From Pagrus major (lineage: Eukaryota > Chordata > Actinopteri > Spariformes > Sparidae): DNA of 64,000 bases. Positions 39,346 to 51,100 of the stretch are shown here, piece after piece (the stretch's first letter is position 1; the number at the start of each line of letters is the position of its first letter). Made by a program: the position numbers and the translations under genes. The DNA is taken from NCBI RefSeq assembly GCF_040436345.1, contig NC_133215.1:19289306-19353305 (forward strand), read 5' to 3'. Below the pieces are notes generated by a model. It saw nothing but the letters and a program-made list of their open reading frames with translations. It was not told where the DNA came from and searched no databases.

Positions 39346-39560
39346 CTCGATAGAGAAAGACGGGTTCGTGTTGTTGTTTATCCCCTTCCTTGTTCGTCCA
39401 GCTGATTCACATGACAGCTGCTGGCTGCTGCTACTACCGCTGCGATCGTGAGACGGGGCCGCGTCCTGTACCGCTTCCACTCCAGCTCCTGTGTGTCAAC
39501 GTGCTAACAGGCACGGCCGTGCAGAGAGGCAGCCCCTATCCAGGCACTGTGAGATCTGCG
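39346..39560 (-). promoter_or_regulatory. kdm4c: kdm4c non-coding first exon and CpG-rich promoter
   Basis: A donor GAG|GTAAAA at 39344-39346 on the minus strand ends a candidate 5' UTR exon that would splice to the start exon at 37066. The flanking 39390-39660 is visibly richer in CpG than its surroundings, as expected of a housekeeping promoter. There is no clear TATA box. The upper boundary (transcription start) is a guess. Confidence 0.5.
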
Positions 39561-40187
39561 GGTCAGCAGCACCGCCGAGGGACGGGAACGCAGCCACTGC
39601 TGGTTGAAAGCGCACCTGCACCTCCAGCATGTAGCGACTGTTCACTCACACGCGTCCTGTAAAGGTTTAATGATTTTAGTTTGGACGCTTTTATGATTTT
39701 TGTCCCATCAGTTTTATACTCTGATCCTGAGGAGAAGTTATTGTATGTTGATTTTCAATCAAACTTTATTTATAAAGCACATTTCAAACAGTTCACAGTG
39801 ATTCACAAGTGATTGAATAAATAAAGCATGGCTTAAAAACGAGTTTAAAGACTAATAAAGACCAGATGCAACTAACTGAGTAGTTAATGAAAAGATAGGA
39901 ACAAGCATTAAAGATTATAATAGCAATAAAATTAAATATTGCACATAAAATTTGATTTAAAAAAGTTTATGAAACATAATATAATAAGAATAATAACAAG
40001 AACAACGGTAGATTGTACATTTAAAAGATCTATATAAAATACAGTAAGAAATATAGGGCTATGATAAAAACAAAATTAAAATAAGTCTAAACAAATCTTT
40101 TTGTTTTCTACAGAGGAAATGATGAGTTTTTCTTTACAGCACCATGAATATTGACTAACAATATATATATATGATCAAAAATAACCA

Positions 40188-40926
40188 GTGTTGCAAAAGT
40201 ACCCAGAAATTATACTTGAATAAAAGTAAAGATATTGTGTTAATATTACTTTTGTAAAAGTGAAAGTCATCCATACTAATAGTACTTCAGCAAAAGTCTT
40301 AAAGTATCTGGTATGAACTGTACTTTAGTATCAAAAGTACGAGTAAAAGTAAAATTACACATATACTTACACATGTGTATATAATGTATACTAAGATTGA
40401 TTAATTGTTTGCCTTGATTATAAGATCCAATTTTAAGCTGTTTTGTGATTATAAAAATCACCATTTTCTGTTTGTTTGTTTGTTTTTTGTTTGATTGATG
40501 GGTCCAATTTGAGATCAAATATAATAATTTAAAAGTGTGCTACTTTGGCTCTGGTTTTATGGAGGATTGAAGCTGCCAAAATCAAAAATAAATAAGTAAA
40601 TAGATGTCTCATTAAATAAATTAATATGCACCAAAAGTAAAACTGAAGCTAAATGTTCATTAATTTTAAAAGATGTGGCATAAAGTGATATTTCTTGTTT
40701 CACTTGCCTCTGTATTTATTTACGTTTGTATGGAGAATACAATCTGCAAAGTCAATAGTTACTGAAGTTATCAAATAAATGTAGAGGAGTAAAAGTACAA
40801 TATTTTGCCCCCAAAATGTAGTTGAATGGAAGTATAAAGTAGCAGAAAGTGGAAACACAAAGTACCCAAAATTATACATAAGTACCGTACTTAAGTAAAT
40901 GTAATTAGTAATAATACATCACTGCA
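40188..40926. mobile_element. non-autonomous hAT-like element, copy B
   Basis: It starts CAGTGTTGCAAAAGTACCC and ends AATAATACATCACTG, with CAGTG/CACTG termini. The interior is dense in AAAAGTA and AGTACTT motifs, like copy A at 8435-8998. There is no transposase ORF. Confidence 0.65.
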
Positions 40927-40980
40927 AATACACAAATTATGGTACCACTTGCTAAGGGACATTTTAGAAATTGTAACTAA

Positions 40981-41176
40981 ATCTGGCACCTACATTACCC
41001 ACAATGCAACTCAGCCGCTGAGTGACATCACTGGAGGCAGTTTATCAGATTACATGCAGCTTCCTCTGGAGCCACAAAAGGTTTTATTCTACTTTTTTCA
41101 CACATGCAGTAGTCGTAGTTCTACCTGAGAGCTTTAAGCACACTTTAATGTGTAAAATTGGTGGAGTTACCCTTTA
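40981..41176. repeat. dispersed repeat, second copy
   Basis: It shares CTACATTACCCACAATGCAA, CTGAGTGACATCACTGGAGG and TTATCAGATTACATGCAGCT with the element at 5030-5432, in inverted orientation to its left part. It ends in GGAGTTACCCTTTAAGGG. Confidence 0.7.
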
Positions 41177-42380
41177 AGGGTCAGAGTAAGTCATGAAAGT
41201 GCGTCAGGCTGAAACTGAAGGGACTAAATGGGATTTTGCCATCATGAATTGTATTATTTTCACATGTGCTACACTAGATTATTTATTAATTAATATCTAT
41301 AAAGAAGTGCCATACTGGAGAAGGATTTACCAGCCTGAAAACACAAATGTTGTTCTTATCAATGGCTTTTAACTAAATATAGTTAACTGATTGACTAACA
41401 GTTATGAAAAATCAACTTAAATACCCTTTTATTTAGAAGTAAGTGGTACCCAAATGTTTATACTCTCAGGTTGTGCTGTGTGAAATGTGGCAACTCAATG
41501 ACTTCTAACCATGAAATATGTACATGAACGTGATTAACTGTATGTTAGTGGCGTGGATGTAATGTCGATGCCTATATTCAGGAGAAACAGCGAAGATATA
41601 CAGTAAAATGTTTATGTCAAACTACCATAATGTAAATGAAGTACAGTACTATACTGTTATTATTGTTTTTTACAGTATTATAAGGTATGGAAAATGTTGT
41701 TGTAATTTATTTTACAGAGCAGCTGCATAATGTGCAGTATGTACCTACCACTGTATTTATTACAATAAAATACTGTTATTAACTGTTGATGTAAAATAAT
41801 CAGTCTGTAGTGGCTACTTGTCTATGTCTGTTTTATTGTTATCTATTTTTGGAGAGTTGTATTTTGTGTTTTATTCCCCCAAAAGCCTAACTAGGGACGA
41901 GCTGCAAATTAGCCATGGCGAAGTCTGAATAAAGATTGCATGGGTTACATTATAGTTAGATGTAATGCCCCTTTCAAATAATCTGATAAATAAATAAGAA
42001 AAAGGACGACTGAAGATTTAAGTGGACAGGAAGCTGAAAACCTATTGTGCAGTTTGAACAATACAGTGACGCGGCACAATAATAATCCAATGAATCACTG
42101 ACTAAATGTAAATAAAGCCAGTAGCTGTAGTTGACCATACCATAATGTAATCATGCACAAAGGGAAAAGTAATAAAAACAATTTAAGTAAACTTTATATG
42201 TATATGCAGGTGTGACGTATCAGAAAACAGCAGCATAGAGCGTAAAAATGACATCATGGTGTATTATTGTAATGGAGCATGTATTGTATTTAAGCAAGAG
42301 TTATTACTATCAGCTGTGTCATGCTCATAAACCTCGGTTATATTTAATTGTGCAATATAAAATGATGAGTTATGTTGGTG

Positions 42381-42385
<5 letters not shown>

Positions 42386-42419
<34 letters not shown>

Positions 42420-42501
42420 TGAGGCAGCTGCTGAGGAGTGGCTCTGGTGAGTGCAGTGACACTCTGCAAACTGGGAGGGTCGCTAATGACTTTCTGCAAA
42501 C
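42386..42501 (+). promoter_or_regulatory. ecpas: ecpas 5' UTR / promoter-proximal region
   Basis: The 115 bases before the ecpas ATG include a (TG)16 run (42386-42418) and then a non-repetitive segment. There is no TATA box at a suitable distance. The transcription start is unknown, and a further upstream non-coding exon cannot be excluded. Confidence 0.35.
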
Positions 42502-45500
42502 ATGGCTGCCCAGGATGAACTCAGTAAGTTTCTCTCTGCGTTATCTGTGTTTAATATCTCTTAAAATGTCGCGCCAGTCTCCGCCAAACACCTACAGAAC
42601 AACAGACCTGCGTAATTGTAACGACTGGGATGTTTTTAAAGTCTCGATAAAGCTCGCTTCTTGTAAAAAACTGGGACACGAACGGTAGCTAGCTACTCAG
42701 CTATGCTGCTAGCTAGAATGCTAACGTCAGGAGGAGGCCGTTTGCCCAGTCATGGTCAAAATGAAACTATCACGTAGGCTGTTAATATATCTTCATCAAT
42801 CACACATTTAGGGTGCGGATTTAAAACTTCAATATTTAGGGCATCCGTGATTAATTGCGCATGGTGTCACTGGTTGTGAGAAGCCGGTGGTGTGGTGTAG
42901 AAATACGTTGATAGTCTGTCAGTTGTGGTAGCTAGCTGGTTGGTGAGCCATGCCGAGAGAAAGAAGGCAGGGCTGGGTGATGGTTGCACCAACACAGCAG
43001 CTGGCAGGGCGAGTTCATAGCCAAACTGGAGCAACATGCATGAGGGACTGTCTGTTTTTAGTTCACATTGTTTGTTTTGAAGGTCGCACAGACTGCTTTC
43101 CCCGTCTGGATGCACACACCCAATTGGAAATGGGTGTACTTTTATATCTGAATGAAAAGCTATTGCTAGATTAATTATAACAGATGTATTGCCTTCAGTA
43201 GATCTCATGTTAAGCGTTTTTTTTCTTTGAGTATGACATACACCACCTAGAACATGAGATATAAGAGGTTAATCAAGGTGTTCAATGTGTTTTTTTTTTG
43301 ACAGATCAACTGGAGCGTGTGTTCCTCCGCCTGGGCCATGCAGAAACAGATGAGCAGCTACAGGACATTATCTCCAAGTTCTTACCCCCTGTGCTCCTCA
43401 AGCTCTCCAGCGTTCAGGAGGGTGTGCGGAAGAAAGTAAGAGGGGTGTTTCCTATCTCGGTGCCTGAAGAGATTACTATGACACTTGAGTCTGTGCTCTA
43501 TAGCTACACCTCAGAAAAATGTGAATAAGTTACAGCCTAATGCCGACAGCAGAACCTTCCCCTCAAATATTTGCTTCTTTTTAAACAAATCTTAACATAA
43601 ACCCATATAACTTCAAATGTATATATACACAGTCACCTCCTGCTAATGTAAATATGCTCTTAAGGAGCCAGTGAGTGTCAGTAATAGTATGCATTTGTCT
43701 TTCTGTTATCAAACCACCAAATTACTTTCTGTGCCTCCTCTGCTAGGTCATGGAGCTGTTGGTCCACCTGAACAAGAGGATAAAAAGCCGACCCAAGATT
43801 CAGTTACCAGTAGAAACTTTGCTGGTACAGTACCAGGACCCTGCAGCCGCCTCCTTTGTGACGGTAAGAATAAAATTTGACAGGTTTGGTATTATAATGC
43901 ATGACTGGTAAGGGTGTGGAGCAATTTCAAAATGGTTGAGGTTCATTCAAGCCCTAATGGTTGGGTGTGGCTCAGGAGGCAATCGTCCACCAGTCGGAGG
44001 GTCGGTGGTTCGAATCCTGGCCCCTGCTGTGTCCATGTCTTGCGTCAGTGTGTGAGTGTGTATCAATGGTTATCGCTCCTGAGGAGCAGGTGGTGCCTTG
44101 CATGGTAGCCTCTGGCACCAGTGCATGGATGTGTGTGTGTGACTGGGTGAATTCTGAATTGTTTTGTAAAGCTAAGATCAGAAAAGTGCTATTTATATAC
44201 AGGCCATTTACCTTTCTATTTATGGAGAAAGGTAAGTTTACAAATAAGAAGTTGTATTAACTTATAACTTATTTAGTTGTCTTCATCTAGGTGTTTGTCC
44301 ATTGTTTGAGACAGGTGTGGTAATTGTCTAATTTGTGTATTTTGCAGAATTTCACAATCATCTACATCAAAATGGGCTACCCACGTCTGGAGGTGGGGAA
44401 GCAGTGTGAGCTGGCCCCCACCCTTCTCACTGCCATGGAAGGCAAGCCACAACCACAGCAGGACAGGTGAGGGAACACATACACCCACACACCCTCTGAT
44501 GCTAAATGATGTTTACCATTATCACAGTACTCAATAAACAGTATGTTTTTCAGACACAATTGAAAGTTGAGCACAGATACTGCCTCAGTCCTTTTTATAT
44601 GAGATTGACCCTTTCCATTCATTGTTGGACTCACTTCGCTCTCTCTATCTTCTCTCAGCCTGATGCATCTGCTGATTCCGACTCTTTACCACATGAAGTA
44701 TCCTGCCGACACCTCCAAGAATGCTTCTCATTTTAACCTAACTGAGAGGCCGAAGACAGTGCAGCTGCTGCAGGAGTTCATGTTAGATGTTTTACTGATG
44801 CCTTATGGGTGAGGTCCTGCTATCTGCTTAGTTTATTGTGTGGCCTTGCTCCAGTGAAATGAGTTTATTAGCTGTTCACGTAAAAAGCATTTTAGCTTTT
44901 AAACTAGATTTTTTTTTCTTCGGCTCCCCTAGGTTTGTGCTAAATGAATCCCCGACTCGTCCTGCTCCCTCCTCCTCCCAGGGAGGTTCTGCAGAGGGGA
45001 CAGTGGCTGCGGGTGGCCAGGGTCTCCCCCAGCCTCCCCCAGGGATGAGTGTCTATGCTGCCAAGAGGGTGATTGGAGAGGCTCAGTGGAGCGCTGAGCA
45101 GCTAGAGCAGGTACGACAACTGAAGCTGGAGGATCAGTAGTGGTCATGTTTTGTCAGTTTAGGCAGTTTATAGGTTTGTGTATATTTACTGGGTAAAGCT
45201 TGAGTCTATCCCAAAAGCTATTCTCCTTAAATTCAAGATATATCAAATTTAACACAGTTTTTAAACAGAGCAAGTTTATGTGTGAGCCCCTGTATTTTAA
45301 GGGCTGTATACTGATTTTTAGTGTATATGTAGGTGTTGTACACATTTTATTGTGTTTGATTATCAGCGAATCAGCTTCCATTTTGTGTATTCGGTATCAA
45401 CAGTGTAAACTGGGCATAGTGAAGTTCATTGAGGCAAAGCAAGTCCCAGAGGTGGAGACAGTGGTGCATCTGGTAGTGGCATCAAGCGACACCCGACACA

Positions 45501-48151
45501 GTGTGGCCACTGCAGCTGATCTGGAGTTGAGGAGCAAACAGAGGTAGGTGAAGGAGCTTAAATCATCCCTGGTTCATATGTTCTTACGAATTATCAAGTC
45601 ATCTACTCGGTAATCTTTCCTCAAACTGAGTAAATCACACAAGGAATTACTAAATCACTACATACACCTTTTTAAACCTGTTAACATCATTAATCTCTGA
45701 TTGATTCTTTGCCATTCGTTGCCAACATTTACTTCAGGCTATGGCTGGTATCTATATCAATCAGAAAGAAATGTTTAGAGTATAAACCTCAATTAACGTA
45801 ATTGTTAATTCACTTGTTTTATCACCTTCCAGCATCATCGATTGGAACAATCCTCTAATTATCAACAAGATGTACAAGGTGTATCTGGGGGATGTTCCTC
45901 TTAAAACTAAGGTTTGTAAACTCGTCATTTGACTTTCACACTTAATCTAAGAGTTTTTATATGTATACATATTAAATATGTAACACTGTTTTGCATGCGC
46001 ACCAGGGTGGCAATATGAAGCAAGAGCTGAAGCACGAGCCAGTAAGCACAAGAGTCAAACTGAAGATCCTGCCACATCTTCTGCGGTCACGACTGGCTGC
46101 AGAGTGCTTTCCAGCTAATATCCAGGTAAGCTTTTTGCCCAGTGTTTGTAGGTAAATTTGTGTATTCTCAATTTTCATGGCTTAAATTTTGAAAACACAT
46201 GTTATAGTGTGTCATTAGGCAGCGTATGGTACAATCATTTCTTTCCTCCACAGGTTGTCTATGACGGTCTGTTTGGAGCCAACACCAACAACAAACTGCT
46301 GTCTCTCACCTTGCAGTTTGTCCATCACATCTGCATGGTGTAAGTGCACTTTTTCCTTTTGTAGATTTAGCCATTTTTAATTTCTGTGTTGTTGTTGTTA
46401 TTTTAATTAAAAATATATATATATGTTTGGGCTTTTTATGTTTTCCAGATGTCCTGACACTAATAAACCGTTGGGACTAATGCTGCTTAATGGTCTTACC
46501 AAGCTCATCAATGAATACAAGGAGGTAAAACTACTAATGGCAACACACATTTAAACTGCGACTCAGTCATTAATTTGACTAATACCTTCTCAACAACATT
46601 TGTCCTCGCAGGATCCTAAGTTGCTATGTGTTGCCTACTCTGCTGTTGGAAAGCTGTCCAGGTAAAATAAAATGCCTCTCATTTCCCTTAAAACACTGCC
46701 AGCTTGGTGTGGAATTTTAGAAATAAATAATATTCTACTTTTATATCCCCTCCAGCCGCATGCCACAGCTCTTCACAAAGGATATTGCACTTGTACAGCA
46801 GTTTTTTGAGTCCATGTGCAAGGTAGGTAAAAGAGCTCTTGCGAAAAGGACATTAAATGCACATAAAACTCAGCAGCACACAACAATAAATAAAATAAAA
46901 ACAACAGTACGAGTTTATTGTATAATCTTTTTCTAAGCCTATATTCTGAAGAGACCACAGTGGTGCATCTGATACTGACATTTCCATAATTCTGCATCTT
47001 CTTCAGGAGGAGGCTGATGTCCGTCTTGCCATCCAAGAAGCTTTGTCTATGATGGTTGGAGCTTATGCCAACTTACAGGGGGCACTGCTAAACCTGATGG
47101 AGGCCCTGGTGGCTGCATACATTGGAAAGGTGAGTGTACACAGGCAAAATAGATGTTGGATTACGAATTGAAAAATCATTAATGTTGACTAAATTGATAA
47201 CTAGGCATGAGGCAAATTAAACAATCTTTTTTTTTTTTGTGCAGCCGGAGGTGCAAGTTCGTCAGGTGGCCATGAAGTTTGCCAGCACAGTGTTTGCGCC
47301 TGATCACGTGCCATCAAGATACCTGCTGCTCCTGGCAGCTGGTGATCCGTAAGTCCCAAAACACAAAAAAGTTTAACATAATGGTAAATAGATTGCAGCA
47401 TGAATATACCACCAGCATTTTGTGAATCTTGAAGGACTTATTATTTCATAACTAAGAAACTGAAATGAGGGTGTTAATGGTTTATGTTCCTGAGTGATGC
47501 AGAAGCTAAAATGCGATCATTTATGTGTAGGAGGGAGGAAGTCGCTGGGGAGGCCCAGAGGGCTCTGAGAGCTTTTCCTACCAAGAGCTCGGAGAAGGAG
47601 GGACCAAAGCCAATGCCATCATTTCCTGACATGGTGGCCTATGTCCAAGAGAAGGTGAGGCTCTGTCCGTATTTGTCATCATCTTGGAGGTGATGCATCC
47701 AGATTACAAGGCAGCCATTTTTTTGGTGAAAGAAATAATGAATCTCATTGCTCATTGGTAATGTTGTTATCAGGCAGCTCAGAGGATCAAGACTCCAGCA
47801 AAGTACATTGTTGGAACCTCCACTATTCCTTTCAACCCATCTGCATTTGGGGAGGTAAATATTAATCTGAGACATGGATGAATTTCCCTTTTTTCTCGCT
47901 GCAGACACCTAATTTTCTGTTCCATTGTCTCCAGATTGTGCTCTACCTGAGGATGTGTTTGGCCTACAGCGCTGGGGCCACGCCTATGTCTGCACGTCTG
48001 ACAGACATGCAGGATGATGCACCAGCCATCGGTCGCTATGTCCACACACTGCTGACCTCTGAGCATCAGCCTTCAGTGTCAAAGGGTTCTGAGGCTAACC
48101 CTGTTCATGTGTACATGGATCTACTGCAGCAGCTGCTGTCTGCTGTCGGGG
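42502..48151 (+). CDS. ecpas: ecpas exons 1-18 (N-terminal third)
   Basis: Exons: 42502-42523, 43305-43435, 43747-43863, 44348-44466, 44659-44808, 44933-45110, 45404-45543, 45833-45911, 46006-46125, 46254-46339, 46449-46524, 46612-46661, 46756-46822, 47007-47129, 47245-47348, 47531-47654, 47774-47854, 47935-48151. They encode about residues 1-661, which include the Ecm29-specific N-terminal region. Markers are [107 protein letters not shown] (one residue differs here: GLMLLNGL) and [17 protein letters not shown]. Exon 6 carries a Ser/Gly-rich low-complexity insert. Confidence 0.96.
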
Positions 48152-51100
48152 GTGAGAGAAGTTAAACTTGCTCTATCCTTAGGGCCATTCTATTATACTA
48201 CAGGATTAAGTCAGGTCTACTTTGTTAGTATGGGCTTCTTAGCGATAATTAAATATAACTTATATTTATCACTCTGACTCAGAATTGTCTTTAGTTAAGT
48301 TCAATAAAGTGGAAGAGAAAAAGTGAGGGTGTCATTGTTTATTGAACCCATTATAAGTAATGTATGCAAAGTGTTGTGGGGTTTATTGTGATCATAATTG
48401 TGGAAATGTGTTTGTTCTCAACAGGAATCCCAGTTATGTACTGTCTACTAGAGGTGGTGTCTGTCTGCCCAGAGAAACTGGCCCCCAGATATGTTGATAA
48501 AATTGACTGGATTAAAGTGAGTATTTTATCTATGTGTGTGTTTAATTAGATGTTGGTTGGAGTCAACTCTCCATTGACTTTTATTGTGCTCCAATTAGTG
48601 AGATGAATATCAGCACCACTAAACAATTAGCCCATCATTTAGCATCCTATGATATTGGAGCCTAATTCACATTTCACAGCTGTTTCTCTCTTCTCCAGAG
48701 TCTGATGAACACAAATAAGGAGGACATGAGGGAGCTTGCAGCCCAGCTGTACGCTTTGGTGATTTCCACCATGACTGGCAACGAGCTGCAGATGGCTGTA
48801 CACAACCTGGTCAAAATCACCAAAGACAACCATGTAAGCCACTTTGTCTCTATTTAGTTTTTAGTACTTTCAAAGTGTGCTTTTTTCCCTTCAGTAATTG
48901 TTTATTGGTTTTGTTGAACCACAGAGTCCTGAGACTCAGCATGGCGCCATTTTGGCTCTCGGCTACATGGTGGGAAGATACATGAGCAGGAAGAAAGCTG
49001 TCACCTCGAGTGACTCCACGCACAACATGGAGCAGGCAATGAGCATCACCTCCCAAGAAGATGATGAACTTGTTGCCATGGCCACCAAAACAATTGGTAT
49101 GCAATTATTTTAGTTTCATCATTGGCTCCATTTATTGACTCTAGTAGGTTTAGACTGCAATAAATTGATGTTAAGTTTCAATTTATTTGCCTGGATTCTG
49201 AGAAGGAGACGTAAAGGGAATTGTTTATCTTCTTTCTATTACTAAATATTTTTCCTTTTTCTTTTGCCATTACATTTTTTTTGTGTCAACACAAATGATT
49301 CAATCCACTCATTATGGGTTTATCAAGCTGTATGTGTTTCCATCCAGGTTCCTTCCTAGACAGCAGTAGTGCACTGCTGGCGGTCGCAGCGTGCACAGCT
49401 CTAGGAGAAATTGGGCGGAACGGCCCCCTGCTGATACCTGCAGAGGGGGACGGCTTCACCAAACTGTCAGCTGTAGAAAACCTGCTGGCTCGCATCCCCT
49501 CTGGCAAGGAGAGCACAAAGGTAACCTGGGACTCAACAAAAGGAAGCGCTTGCTGTGATATTTCCTTTGTGATGACATGTTACTATACTCCATTCCTGCT
49601 CTATGTATTAATGACAACTCAGATCTTCAACTAAAATATTTGCAACTTATATCATGTGGTTTGTTTCTGCCTCTTCCAGATGAAGGAGCGATCAATCCAA
49701 ACGTTGGGTTACCTACCTGTGGGAGATGGAGACTTCCCCCATCAAAAGAAGCTGCTGCAGGGTCTCATGGATTCTGTAGAGGTAGAGCAATGCAGGGCTT
49801 CAAAATGACAGCAAAAACAGTTGGAACTAACTAATTATTTAGTTAGTGTTAGAGTTAGTAGGCACAAGCTACTTGATTGAAAGTAATAGCTGTAAAATGT
49901 AATTTGTCTGGGATGTGTGTTGGTTCCCTGATTGAGAAAAACAAATAGTCTTTTAAAAATCTGTTGTTAGGCAAGAAGTCAACCTGTTTTGCAGATTTCG
50001 TCAGATTTTTGATCTGGTCTCTCTGTGAAGTTTTCTGTGGAAAAATCTCACATTTTCTCTCTTTAGGCCAAGCAGGTGGAGCTGCAGTTCACAGTTGGAG
50101 AGGCTATAACCAGTGCTGCAGTGGGCACTAGCTCAGGAGCTGCCAGAGACCCATGGACCTGCACTGAGGACCAGTACAGCCCACCACTAAGTACGTACTT
50201 TCAGTTGTCCTGTAGTAGTCGAAATGCACTTTAAACAGTTGATGTACATGTTTGTTCATGTACAAAAATTAATTACTCAAATGATCATGCATATCTGATT
50301 TTATTGTCAAGTATGTTTTGAGGCTGACTGTCCACATTGTAGTTATTCAAGTGGTCAGATTCGTCAGACTATTTCTTGCATGATGACAGTGATTGTCACA
50401 TTAAAATGTTTGCTGATGAAAAACACAGTTTCTGTCTTGTAGCTCTGCATTACTAGTAATCAGATTTCAGATATGAAAAATATGTAATTTTCCTCATTGT
50501 ACGTTTACATACAATAGTTAATTTTTATCTAAACCTCAGATGATCCCTCAACAAAACTAGACATGTAAATTGTTGTCTTTCTGTTCTCTTCCTTTCCCTG
50601 CTAGATATGAAAAACAATGATGTGGTTCCTTGGGTCCTCAACTCCATCCTGGCCAAGTATATACCCAGCCAGAACCCCCATGTCCGTCAGGCAGCCTGCA
50701 TATGGCTGCTCTCCCTGGTCAAGAAACTCAGCCAACACAAGGAAATCACGGTGGGTCTATTGTGCAACAATATAGGTCTGAATCTAAAGACAAATTGGTA
50801 TCACAGTTTTATTGCAGTATATAGTATAATATATGGTATTTATTAATGTCATTTAATGTCAAAGATAATCGTGACTGCTTGAAGGCAGAATTGACTCTTT
50901 ATCTACATATATTGAGTCACTTTTGTTTGTAATGTGAATAATTGTCTTCTTCTCCCTTTGCTCCTACAGTCCCATTTGAAGGAGATTCAAGTGGCGTTCA
51001 TCTCTGTTCTCTCAGACCCTGATGGTAAGAAGCGAGTTCTGTCTAACCAGACTGTTAGATTGGTCTGCTCATTACTGACACCAGCCAGTGCTTTTCAAAT

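Larger units (their letters stand above)
39660..42480. other. intergenic region between kdm4c and ecpas (head-to-head)
   Basis: About 2.8 kb between two divergent promoters. It contains a LINE/SINE-tail-like piece (CAATCAAACTTTATTTATAA near 39758), a hAT-like element (40188-40926), a repeat copy (40981-41176) and a TG run (42386-42418). No gene is supported. Confidence 0.6.

Noticed and set aside
43965-44040. tRNA gene in ecpas intron 3
   Set aside because: Same reasoning: only the promoter boxes are tRNA-like, and a second copy with the same body exists at 423-671.
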